Shown in pieces: positions 26,659 through 35,956 of a stretch of DNA of 64,000 nt (position 1 is the stretch's first letter; each line of letters starts with the position of its first letter). The translations under genes and the position numbers were made by a program. The notes under the pieces were generated by a model that worked only from the letters and a program-made list of their open reading frames with translations, was not told the DNA's origin and ran no database searches. The stretch is from Sphingobacteriaceae bacterium. Lineage in GTDB: Bacteria; Bacteroidota; Bacteroidia; B-17B0; Aurantibacillaceae. The stretch spans positions 296,955-360,954 of the forward strand of contig PNMI01000001.1 in assembly GCA_013823565.1 (NCBI GenBank), in the 5' to 3' direction.

Positions 26659-27636
26659 ATCTTAAAAAACAAAACCATATTTATTTCGCCACTTGATTGG
26701 GGTCTTGGTCATGCCACCCGATGTGTGCCATTGATTAAACAATTAATGGCTGACAATGTTGTGGTTTTGGGGGTTACTAAAACAACCTCTTTAATTTTTG
26801 ATGAGGAATTTTCTCAGCTACAAAAAGTAGAAGTTATACCCTATAATATAAAATATTCTAAAGCATTACCAGTAGCTGTAAAATTATTATTAGACGCTCC
26901 AAGAATATTTAATGTGATTAAACAGGAAAGAAAACAGCTTGAGCAGATTATTAAAGATTATAAAATTGATGTGGTGATTAGTGATAATCGTTTTGGAATG
27001 AGTTCTAAAAATGTGGAGAGTATATATATATCACATCAATTAAATGTGCAGGCAGGTATATTTTCTGAATTTGCTAATAAGATCCATCACCATTATATCA
27101 AACAATTTAATGCAGTTTGGGTGCCAGATTTTGAAGATGAAAAACTGTGTTTAGCTGGAAAATTATCGCATCATCACGCTTTAAAAAATGTAAAATATTT
27201 AGGACCTTTAAGTCGCTTACAGGTAATGAGTTCAAAAGAAAACGGCTCTGATTACTTATGTCTATTATCTGGTCCAGAGCCTTTACGAACTGAATTGGAA
27301 AGGATTTTAATAGAAAAAGCGAATCAAAGCGATAAAAAGATTTGTATTGTAAGAGGAACAAATAAAAAGCGAAAGAGTTTTGTCAATAAAAACATTACGA
27401 TTACCGATGCCCCAAGTGCAAATGAATTATCTCAATGGATTATAGACTCAAAAATAGTAGTGTGTAGAAGTGGCTATAGTACCTTAATGGATTTACATCA
27501 GTTAAATAAACAAAGTTGCGTGTTAATACCGACGCCTGGTCAGGAGGAACAAGAATATTTAGCGAACTATTGGAGTCAAAAGCCAGGATTTAAGATTATT
27601 CATGAAAAAGACCTTAAAAGCTTTAGTTTTAGTTAG
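26659..27636 (+). CDS. UDP-glycosyltransferase/MurG-like protein; true N-terminus lies upstream of the ORF-track start at 26725
   Basis: In-frame upstream codons encode LKNKTIFISPLDWGLGHATRCVPLIKQL. The frame is open from 26647 (stop TAG 26644-26646) with no ATG/GTG/TTG before 26725. Start 26659 (ATC) is a guess. Confidence 0.7.
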   Translation: MLKNKTIFISPLDWGLGHATRCVPLIKQLMADNVVVLGVTKTTSLIFDEEFSQLQKVEVIPYNIKYSKALPVAVKLLLDAPRIFNVIKQERKQLEQIIKDYKIDVVISDNRFGMSSKNVESIYISHQLNVQAGIFSEFANKIHHHYIKQFNAVWVPDFEDEKLCLAGKLSHHHALKNVKYLGPLSRLQVMSSKENGSDYLCLLSGPEPLRTELERILIEKANQSDKKICIVRGTNKKRKSFVNKNITITDAPSANELSQWIIDSKIVVCRSGYSTLMDLHQLNKQSCVLIPTPGQEEQEYLANYWSQKPGFKIIHEKDLKSFSFS

Positions 27637-27709
27637 TCAATTCACAATATCAGTTTCATAACTCTGACGTTTGTCATTTATTTAACCATCAAATTCTGCT
27701 ACATTCGAG

Positions 27710-30331
27710 GTGGTGTATTTGGTAAAAAAAATAGCGTTTTATGTTTTTATTGTGGCTTCTTTAGTTGCCGCAGTTTGGGGTTATTTTCGTTTAAGAGAAA
27801 GTAAAGAGCCAAATATTTCCATTACAGAGCATATTCCTGCTAATGCGATGTGTGTTATTGAAACTAAAAACTGTAGTGAATTAGTTTCACAATTAACTCG
27901 TCAAAATTTAATTTGGAATGCCTTGCTATCAAACGAATCGATGCTAGTGGCTCAAAACGGCATCAAATATTTAGATTCGTTAGTAAATGCAAAACCAGAA
28001 ATAGCAGCGGTAATCTCAGACAATTCATTGTATTGGTCGCTTGTTAAACAAGGTAATATTATAGAGCATCTTATTTTATTTAAGTTTAAGGAAAAAAATA
28101 ATGAAGCGTTATTTGAAGAGTTTTTTAAATCAGCTTTTTCAAAAGATGCCTCGATATCTTCATTTGAGGCTTATTATTTTACAAATAATAAGCAAAAGTG
28201 GTTACTTACCTTGAAGGATGGAATTGTGTATTTAAGTTCTGATGTGGGTTTATTGCAAAATGCTTTAGAACTGAGAAAAGAAGAGTCGATTGCCAATAAT
28301 AAATCATATTTAGAGTTATTAAAATTGAATGGGGAACAAAAATCTCAAATCTATTTTAATCATACCAATACTAATTTGTTATCTAAAAATTTATTTACAC
28401 AACAATCATTATTTGGCTTAGAAGTTCAATTAAATGAAATTACATTAACGGGCTATACTAATACAGATAGCTTGTCGTTGTTTAATTGTTTGATGAATCA
28501 AAGCTCAGAGAGTATTACAGGTTTTGAGCATTTGCCTGATAACCCAATTTTAATTCAAGGAGTGGCATTAAGCGACGCTCATTTGTTTTATAAAACAGTT
28601 AAGCAACAGTTAACGAGCGAGGTAAATAGAAAAAATGAATTGGCCTGGAACGCATTAAATGACAGTGCACTATATAATATTGAAAAAGAAAGTTTGGATA
28701 ATATAGATGAGGAAATTTTATCAGCAAATTATGTTATTGATAACACAACTTGTCAAGTTTTGAGTTTAAAAATTAAAGATTTAGAAAAAAGTGAAGCTTT
28801 TTTGACATTAATGAGTGATAGTGTTTTATCTATTGGAGAATCAAAAGTGTATAAATTAAATATAGATTTGGCACAGGTATTTTCTTTTTCTAAAAATGAT
28901 TTAAAAAATCAATACGCTTGTTTGTCCGATAATCATTTATTGTTTTTTTCTCATAAGTCTGTTTTAGATTACTTTCAGCAATCTACCGTTAATGCTCAGT
29001 TTTTAGGTAAAAATGTTGCGTTTATGAATTATGCAAATGATAACCTTATGCTAGATTGCAATTATTTGTATTATGAAAATTCAGAGTTAATGAAAACACA
29101 TAACATTAATTCATTTATAAATTCAGAAGAACTTTGGAAGTCGGAGAATGCAACAGCACAATTGTCGTTAACAGCAAAAAATTATAAGAACAGTATTCAG
29201 GTTCGAATTAATGCTACTCATGCTCAACAAAAAATAGAGGGAGGCAACAATACCAATAATGCATTATGGGCATTCTCGGCTGATTCATCAGTTAATACAA
29301 GGGTTTATTTGTTTGCCAATCACTCAACACAGGAAAATGAATTGTGTTTTCAAGACGAGACAAATAATTTGTATTTAATTAATTCTACAGGTAATTTAAT
29401 TTTTAAAAAGAAAATTACTGAAGCTATTCAATCAGAAATTTATACGGTTGATATTTTCAAAAATGGCAAATTACAATTGCTATTCAATACCGAAAATTAT
29501 TTACACCTAATTGATAGAAATGGAAATTACGTGCAAGGATTTCCTGTTAAACTTCCTTCTAAAGTGACGTCTAATTTAACTTTATTGGATTATGAAGGCA
29601 ATAAAGATTACCGTTTATTTATTGCCTGCGCAGATAAACGCATTTATAATTTTTCACTATACGGCGTAAAAACAGAAGGTTTTGTTCCTGTAAAAACAGA
29701 TGCAGAAGTTGTATTGCCTATTCGTTATGTGCATGTAGGTGCCAGTGATTATCTAATCACTGTTGATGTTTCTGGTAAAATATACGCGTTTAGTAGAAAA
29801 GGTGAGGGACGTATTGATTTTAAAAATAAAACTATTGCACAATTAGAACACGTGTTTGTGTTAGCAGGAAATAATTTAGATAATACCAAATTGATTTATG
29901 TAGATGATAAAAATAATTTATTAAATAAAATTTCCTTAACGGATAAGAAAGAAGCACTTAAAATTGGCGATGAATTGAATGATTTTAAAACTTCTTTTGC
30001 ATTGGTGGATGATGACACGCAATCGGATATGTTAGTATTCGGCAATGGAGCTTTTTATTCATATGATTTATTCACTGGAAAATTGATGGAATATTTTAAT
30101 GAGTTGGCTGTTTATGATGATGCTCAAGTAGTTCAAACGAGTGACCATGATTGGTTGTTAGCTTATGATAAAACAGGACAAAAAGTGGATGTGGTGAATA
30201 CAACAGGAAAACTGGCTACTTCGTTACAAGGAGCAACGCAAAAGCCATTTACTTGCGATTTATATAAAAACGGAAAAACGTATATATTACTAGTAAATGG
30301 TAATAAAGTAAGTTGCCAAGAGTTGAAATAA
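27710..30331 (+). CDS. large exported/membrane-anchored protein, DUF3352-like with C-terminal propeller
   Basis: Single N-terminal TM segment; IPANAMCVIETKNCSELV; C-terminal repeats such as LLDYEGNKDYRLFIACADKRIYNFSLYGVKTEGF. Confidence 0.7.
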   Translation: MVYLVKKIAFYVFIVASLVAAVWGYFRLRESKEPNISITEHIPANAMCVIETKNCSELVSQLTRQNLIWNALLSNESMLVAQNGIKYLDSLVNAKPEIAAVISDNSLYWSLVKQGNIIEHLILFKFKEKNNEALFEEFFKSAFSKDASISSFEAYYFTNNKQKWLLTLKDGIVYLSSDVGLLQNALELRKEESIANNKSYLELLKLNGEQKSQIYFNHTNTNLLSKNLFTQQSLFGLEVQLNEITLTGYTNTDSLSLFNCLMNQSSESITGFEHLPDNPILIQGVALSDAHLFYKTVKQQLTSEVNRKNELAWNALNDSALYNIEKESLDNIDEEILSANYVIDNTTCQVLSLKIKDLEKSEAFLTLMSDSVLSIGESKVYKLNIDLAQVFSFSKNDLKNQYACLSDNHLLFFSHKSVLDYFQQSTVNAQFLGKNVAFMNYANDNLMLDCNYLYYENSELMKTHNINSFINSEELWKSENATAQLSLTAKNYKNSIQVRINATHAQQKIEGGNNTNNALWAFSADSSVNTRVYLFANHSTQENELCFQDETNNLYLINSTGNLIFKKKITEAIQSEIYTVDIFKNGKLQLLFNTENYLHLIDRNGNYVQGFPVKLPSKVTSNLTLLDYEGNKDYRLFIACADKRIYNFSLYGVKTEGFVPVKTDAEVVLPIRYVHVGASDYLITVDVSGKIYAFSRKGEGRIDFKNKTIAQLEHVFVLAGNNLDNTKLIYVDDKNNLLNKISLTDKKEALKIGDELNDFKTSFALVDDDTQSDMLVFGNGAFYSYDLFTGKLMEYFNELAVYDDAQVVQTSDHDWLLAYDKTGQKVDVVNTTGKLATSLQGATQKPFTCDLYKNGKTYILLVNGNKVSCQELK

Positions 30332-30335
30332 TAAA

Positions 30336-30391
30336 GTCATGCTGAACTTGTTTCAGCATCTCATGAGACCCTGAAACAAGTTCAGGGTGAC
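30336..30391. repeat. REP-like/bidirectional hairpin repeat between convergent genes
   Basis: GTCATGCTGAACTTGTTTCAGCATCTCATGAGACCCTGAAACAAGTTCAGGGTGAC; imperfect inverted repeat made of two nested hairpins. Confidence 0.85.
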
Positions 30392-30413
30392 ATAACTCTG
30401 AGATTTTTAGATA

Positions 30414-31637
30414 TTAATACTCAAACTTTCCAAACTCCGATTCAATTGTTACTTTTTTACCATCAAATTTTTCTACTCTTCCAATAATTTGAGCATCCAC
30501 ATTAAATGATTTTGAAATCGCAATCACTTCTTGTGCCAATTCCGCTGGTAAATACACTTCTAAGCGGTGCCCCATATTAAAGACTTTATACATTTCTTTA
30601 TAATCGGTTTTACTTTGTTCGTGTATAGTTTTAAATAATGGAGGTAATGGAAACAAATTATTTTTGATAATATGAACTCCTTCTACAAAATGCAATACTT
30701 TAGTTTGAGCGCCACCACTACAATGCACAATGCCATTAATTTTAGTGCCTAGAGTTGACAATAATTTTTTAACGATTGGTGCATAGGTTCTAGTAGGAGA
30801 TAATACTAATTTACCAGCTGTAATTTGTTCTTTGATTTCTTTACCGTTAATGTCGGTATAACTTACGTCAATTTTATCAGTTAAATTTAATTGTCCGCAA
30901 TAGGTTACTTCATTTGGTAAGGCGTTATCGTAGGATTCGGGATATTTTTCAGCAACGGTATAATTAAACACATCATGACGAGCGCTCGTTAATCCGTTGC
31001 TTCCCATGCCTCCATTATACTCAGTTTCGTAAGTGGCTTTACCAGATGATGATAAGCCAATAATGACATCACCTGCTTTGATGTTATGATTTGAAATGAC
31101 ATCATCTTTTTTCATTCGGCAAACAACAGTGCTGTCTACAATTAATGTGCGCACTAAATCGCCTACATCAGCGGTTTCCCCACCTGTTGAACGAATGTCA
31201 ATGCCATTATCTCTTAAATTTTGTAATACTTCTTCAGTGCCGTTAATAATGGCAGAAATAACTTCACCCGGAATTAATCCTTTATTACGACCAATCGTAG
31301 AAGACAATAAAATATTGTTAGTTGCGCCAACACAAATTAAATCATCTATATTCATGATGACTGCATCTTGTGCAATACCTTTCCAAACACTTAAATCGCC
31401 TGTTTCTTTCCAATATACATAAGCTAAAGATGATTTTGTCCCTGCTCCGTCAGCGTGCATGATAATGCAATGCTCATTGCTTCCAGTTAAATAATCTGGA
31501 ACAATTTTACAGAAAGCTTGAGGAAATAAACCCTTATCGATATTAGAAATAGCATTATGAACATCTTCTTTAGATGCAGAAACACCACGTAAATTATATT
31601 TTAAGTCTGACATTGGATTGAAGCTAATAAAGCTCAA
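30414..31637 (-). CDS. purM: phosphoribosylformylglycinamidine cyclo-ligase (AIR synthase)
   Basis: HADGAGTKSSLAYVYW, DAVIMNIDDLICVGA, GGETADVGDLVRT, HCSGGAQTKVLHF. Confidence 0.93.
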   Translation of the reverse strand: MSFISFNPMSDLKYNLRGVSASKEDVHNAISNIDKGLFPQAFCKIVPDYLTGSNEHCIIMHADGAGTKSSLAYVYWKETGDLSVWKGIAQDAVIMNIDDLICVGATNNILLSSTIGRNKGLIPGEVISAIINGTEEVLQNLRDNGIDIRSTGGETADVGDLVRTLIVDSTVVCRMKKDDVISNHNIKAGDVIIGLSSSGKATYETEYNGGMGSNGLTSARHDVFNYTVAEKYPESYDNALPNEVTYCGQLNLTDKIDVSYTDINGKEIKEQITAGKLVLSPTRTYAPIVKKLLSTLGTKINGIVHCSGGAQTKVLHFVEGVHIIKNNLFPLPPLFKTIHEQSKTDYKEMYKVFNMGHRLEVYLPAELAQEVIAISKSFNVDAQIIGRVEKFDGKKVTIESEFGKFEY

Positions 31638-31646
31638 AGATAACAG

Positions 31647-31682
31647 AAAAAGGTGCTTTATGATTAGTAAAGCACCTTTTTT
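31647..31682 (-). terminator. intrinsic terminator of the LRR gene
   Basis: AAAAAGGTGCTTTATGATTAGTAAAGCACCTTTTTT. Confidence 0.85.
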
Positions 31683-31701
31683 ATTTCACATTTAGTGGGC
31701 T

Positions 31702-34653
31702 TTATTTCACAATCACCACCTTTTTATTAATAACGGTTGAGTTTCCTTTGATATTAATTGTATAAACGCCCGCTGCTAAATTGCTTGCGTCAATGGTGTC
31801 TTGTCCGTTTTCTATCGTTTGAGATAATACGGTGTTTCCAGCTATGTCAAATACTTCTACGAATTGTTTTTCTTTTTCGTGAAGTTCAATGGTGAATATC
31901 CCTGTTGTTGGATTAGGGTATAAGGATATTGAACTTTCTTTTAGCTCTTTTACATCTGTTGTGATATCTTTAATAGAGTTATAAGTTGTATTTGTGACAA
32001 TAGGCGCATTAAAATCAAAATAAATATAAGCTGTGTTTTTTATCTGATATGGTCTCACCCATGTTGCTTTTGGTTTAATACGGTATTGAATAAATCCAAT
32101 TGACCCTTCAGGATTACTTGAACTATCTGGTAACTGAATATTTGCAAAATACACGTTTAGTTTACGACCAACTAAACTTGTTGAATTCTGGTGGCTGTAA
32201 TCTAGTACTTGAAAAGTTTCTAAATCCAATTGATTATCTAAAGTATCTGCCAACATAATATTAAATGCAGGAGCATTACCTGTGTTTTGAAAGTGAATAG
32301 TATAGGTTAACCAATCGTTAAAGTTAGGGTCAACCATAATTGGATACACTTCTTTAATATTTGGGTCATGAGAGTTAACCACATTGTAACAAGCGGTGTA
32401 ATTATTGTTTGATAGATTGTTGTCTCCTCCAATAGGATTAACATCTACAATAACACAGATTGGGTCTCCAGCTTGTGCTGTTGTGAAAGTTTGTAGTAGT
32501 ATCTTAAAATCATTAGTATTATCTATGCTGTCAAAATCAGTAATATTGTAGGTGAATTCGTTGCCAGAAACACTTGGAGTTAAAGAGCCCACCGCAGGAC
32601 CTAAATAAATAACTGGCCCAGTTACTTTAAAAGATACTATTCCACTGATTCCAGAAGCGCAGTTTAAATTATAGCGTCTTGAAATGTCTCCCGCGTTTAT
32701 TCTTAATGTATGTGTTTGTCCTGGAAATACAATTCCACATGTCGATACAGATTGAACGCCAACATCATATCCGGGTTTGCAATCTAGTGCAAAATTAATA
32801 TTGGTATCAAGTGCCGCTACTGTCACTAAACTATCTAGTCCTGGATCAACGCAAGAGGCAGTATATGGTAAATTGCTATCATCTACTATAATAGAATATG
32901 TATTTGCAGTATCCAAAAATTGATACACTCCATTTAAAGCAGTATATGTGCTTCCTATGAAATTGCCATTTGTATCATGGATTTTTACGCCAACATTTTT
33001 CAACCCTACATCGCCGCTATCTTTTAAGCAGTTACTAGTATTGTCCTTGTATGTAAATCCAACAATGCCAAAAGAAGAAGCGCAACCAAATGGATTTCCT
33101 GCAGCACAAAGTGGATAATTTAGAATTAAAGAATCCATTGTGGGAATGTAGTTTGGAAGGCACGTAAATGGATTGTGACTAATATTAAAATATCCAGGAA
33201 TAGTATTAAACGGACTAAAGCAGTGGATGTTATTATAGCTGCAATCTAATCCATTTAATGTTGGCGGCAATGTTGGTAAATTAGTAATTTGATTTTGACT
33301 ACAAGCTAAACCAGAAAGTGATGAAGGTAAAGCGGGTAACGTTGTAATTGAATTTGTGCTACAATTTAAGTTTAGTAGATTGTTTAGTAAAACAGGTAGA
33401 CTTGTTAGCTGATTGACAGAACAATTTAAACTCAACAATGAATTTGGTAAAGAAGGCAATGCCGTTAATTGATTTACTTGACAGTCTAGCGAACTTAGAG
33501 ATGGAGTCAATACAGGTAAGGCAGGTATGGAATTGTTATCACATGCTAGATTTAATAATGAGTTTGGTAATGAAGGTAGGCTAGGTAAAAAATTATTACC
33601 GCAATCTAAATCTGTTAACGAAGTTGATAAAGATGGAAGTATTGGTAATTGGTTACTTCTGCAATATAGAAATACTAATGTATTTGGTAAGGCTGGTAAA
33701 CTAGTTAATTGATTTTCGTTACAATTTAGTTTATATAATCCATTATTTAAAGGTGGAAGATTAGTGAGTAGATTGTTATTGCAAATTAAATGTGTTAATG
33801 AGTTTGGTAAACTAGGCAACACTGTAAGTTGGTTGTATGTACAAAATAATGTTACTAATGCATTTGATAGTGCAGGAAGATTGTTGAGTGGGTTATGACT
33901 ACAGTTTAAATTTACAAGACTGTTTGGTAAAAAGGGAAGACTTGTTAACGCATTCATACTGCAATCTAAGCCTATTAATGAAGTTGGTAGAGTTGGTAAA
34001 CTTGTTAATTGATTAACACTGCAATTGATTGTATCTAATGAATTTGGTAATGCTGGAAGGTTTTGTAATAGATTATTACTGCATAATAAACTTTGTAAAT
34101 TAGATGGTAGTACTGGAAGATTTTGTAGCATATTACCACTACAGTTCAAGAATTTTAATGAAGTAGGTAATGTTGGAAGATTTGTTAAGCTATCATTCCA
34201 GCACTCTAAATGCACAATGGTGTTTGGTAAAGTAGGTAACACCATTAAGGGATTTAAGTAACATACTAGCATTTTTAAATTACTTGGTAAAGCATGTAAA
34301 GTGTCGAGTGAAATATTGCAACAAATTAAAGATTCTAAAGTTGCTGGCAGCTTAGGTAAGCTATCAATTCTGTTTGGAGTAAGACCCCATACAGTATTTC
34401 CACAATCTAAAGTTTTTAAGGAATCAAAATACTGTATACCATCTAAATTGTAGATTTTATAATTTTGAGCAGATACTATTGTTCTAGTAGTTACATCAAC
34501 ATGTGTTGTGTCTAATTGATTACCAACAATAGCTGTTGGAATATTAGCTTGTAACCAAGCTACAAAACCAGCGTCTGATATAGTAACTGTATTTTGTGCT
34601 TTAAGTCCTGTTAAACAAAATAATAAGGCTAGTAGTGTAAATAATGCTTTCAT
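31702..34653 (-). CDS. leucine-rich-repeat surface protein with T9SS type A sorting domain
   Basis: ~20 tandem 21-aa repeats LPxLPxSLxxLxCxxNxLxx; C-terminus SISLYPNPTTGIFTIELHEKEKQFVEVFDIAGNTVLSQTIENGQDTIDASNLAAGVYTINIKG. Confidence 0.95.
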   Translation of the reverse strand: MKALFTLLALLFCLTGLKAQNTVTISDAGFVAWLQANIPTAIVGNQLDTTHVDVTTRTIVSAQNYKIYNLDGIQYFDSLKTLDCGNTVWGLTPNRIDSLPKLPATLESLICCNISLDTLHALPSNLKMLVCYLNPLMVLPTLPNTIVHLECWNDSLTNLPTLPTSLKFLNCSGNMLQNLPVLPSNLQSLLCSNNLLQNLPALPNSLDTINCSVNQLTSLPTLPTSLIGLDCSMNALTSLPFLPNSLVNLNCSHNPLNNLPALSNALVTLFCTYNQLTVLPSLPNSLTHLICNNNLLTNLPPLNNGLYKLNCNENQLTSLPALPNTLVFLYCRSNQLPILPSLSTSLTDLDCGNNFLPSLPSLPNSLLNLACDNNSIPALPVLTPSLSSLDCQVNQLTALPSLPNSLLSLNCSVNQLTSLPVLLNNLLNLNCSTNSITTLPALPSSLSGLACSQNQITNLPTLPPTLNGLDCSYNNIHCFSPFNTIPGYFNISHNPFTCLPNYIPTMDSLILNYPLCAAGNPFGCASSFGIVGFTYKDNTSNCLKDSGDVGLKNVGVKIHDTNGNFIGSTYTALNGVYQFLDTANTYSIIVDDSNLPYTASCVDPGLDSLVTVAALDTNINFALDCKPGYDVGVQSVSTCGIVFPGQTHTLRINAGDISRRYNLNCASGISGIVSFKVTGPVIYLGPAVGSLTPSVSGNEFTYNITDFDSIDNTNDFKILLQTFTTAQAGDPICVIVDVNPIGGDNNLSNNNYTACYNVVNSHDPNIKEVYPIMVDPNFNDWLTYTIHFQNTGNAPAFNIMLADTLDNQLDLETFQVLDYSHQNSTSLVGRKLNVYFANIQLPDSSSNPEGSIGFIQYRIKPKATWVRPYQIKNTAYIYFDFNAPIVTNTTYNSIKDITTDVKELKESSISLYPNPTTGIFTIELHEKEKQFVEVFDIAGNTVLSQTIENGQDTIDASNLAAGVYTINIKGNSTVINKKVVIVK

Positions 34654-34776
34654 AACGCGAGTTTTTTAGTAGTTCTAATGTAAAATTAGGTAATACATCG
34701 CCCATTATTTGGCTACTTTGTTAGTAGCTAAGCATAATCTAATAAGTGGTGGCTTTTTGCCGATAAGTGATTTAAC

Positions 34777-34808
34777 AAAAAACGCCTTGGGTTTACCAAG
34801 GCGTTTTT
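34777..34808 (-). terminator. intrinsic terminator of metF
   Basis: AAAAAACGCCTTGGGTTTACCAAGGCGTTTTT. Confidence 0.85.
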
Positions 34809-34828
34809 CATTTTGAGAATATCATGTT

Positions 34829-35782
34829 CTAGAAAACCTCTTTTGCTACTCTTTTAGTACTATCAGATGTTCCCATTGTGTAGTAATGCAAACATGGGAC
34901 GTTTGCTTTTTTCAATTCTTTACTTTGCTCAATACACCATTTAATGCCAATTTCTTTCACTGCTTTATCATCTTTGCATTTTTCTAATTCCACAAATAAA
35001 TCTTGTGGTAAATCAATATGAAAAATTTTAGGTAAGGCAATTAATTGAGAGCGAGAACTTAAAATCTTTAGTCCTGGAATAATTGGCACATTAATGTCAT
35101 TTTTGCGACATAAATCCACAAATTCAAAATACTTTTTATTGTCAAAAAACATTTGCGTTACAATATAATCAGCACCAGCATCCACTTTAGCTTTCAGCCA
35201 TTTCATGTCGCTATACAAATTAGGTGCTTCAAAATGTTTTTCGGGATAGCCTGCAATTCCCATACAAAAATCGGTAGGCGAAGCGTCTTTCATTTCATCA
35301 TCTAAATACAGTCCGCTATTCATATCCTTGATTTGTTTTACTAAATCAATGGCATAATTATGTCCGCCTGGTTCTGGTATAAATTGAGATTCGGTTTTAA
35401 TACTATCTCCACGTAAGGCTAATACATTGTCAATTCCTAAGAACTGTAAATCAATTAATGCGTTTTCTGTTTCTTCGCGAGTAAAACCACCACAAATAAT
35501 ATGTGGTACTGCTTCTACATTATAACGGTTCATAATGGCCGCGCAAATACCTACGGTACCTGGTCGTTTACGAATGCTTACTTTTTCTAAGTAACCTCCA
35601 TCACGTTTTTTGTAAATGTATTCTTCGCGATGGTATGTGACATCAACAAAGGCAGGTTTAAATTCCATTAAAGGATCAATGCCGTCAAAAATAGATTGAA
35701 TGCTTTTTCCTTTTAAAGGAGGTAAAATTTCAATCGAGAATAAAGTGTCTTTCGCAGATTTAAGATGTTCGGTAATTTTCAT
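34829..35782 (-). CDS. metF: 5,10-methylenetetrahydrofolate reductase
   Basis: FSIEILPPLKGKSIQSIFDGIDPLMEFKPAFVDVTYH; NVLALRGD; DYIVTQMFFDNKKYFEFVDLCR. Confidence 0.96.
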   Translation of the reverse strand: MKITEHLKSAKDTLFSIEILPPLKGKSIQSIFDGIDPLMEFKPAFVDVTYHREEYIYKKRDGGYLEKVSIRKRPGTVGICAAIMNRYNVEAVPHIICGGFTREETENALIDLQFLGIDNVLALRGDSIKTESQFIPEPGGHNYAIDLVKQIKDMNSGLYLDDEMKDASPTDFCMGIAGYPEKHFEAPNLYSDMKWLKAKVDAGADYIVTQMFFDNKKYFEFVDLCRKNDINVPIIPGLKILSSRSQLIALPKIFHIDLPQDLFVELEKCKDDKAVKEIGIKWCIEQSKELKKANVPCLHYYTMGTSDSTKRVAKEVF

Positions 35783-35816
35783 ACAAGTTTTTAATAATGT
35801 GCAAATGTAAGTATAT

Positions 35817-35937
35817 ACAATTACTTAAAAAAACACTTATTTATATGAAATAGCAATGTTTGCCAAAACATAAACACAAATGACTAAACTGGCTCTACCA
35901 TAAGACAATTAAAAAACAAACAATTTAAACATATGAA
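35817..35937 (+). repeat. degenerate copy of the leader upstream of the 65-aa ORF at 52883
   Basis: Shares TATGAAATAGC-A-GTTTG, TGGCT-TA-CATA-GACAATTAAAAA-AAA-AATTTA-AC-TATGAA with 52767..52887. Followed by the dead ORF ATG AAA GTG GGA TAG. Confidence 0.75.
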
Positions 35938-35956
35938 AGTGGGATAGTTAAGATTA

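Noticed and set aside
33150-34400. 63-bp periodic repeat resembling a CRISPR array
   Set aside because: Period equals 21 codons of the LRR in 31702..34653 (minus); no constant repeat/unique spacer pattern and no cas genes.
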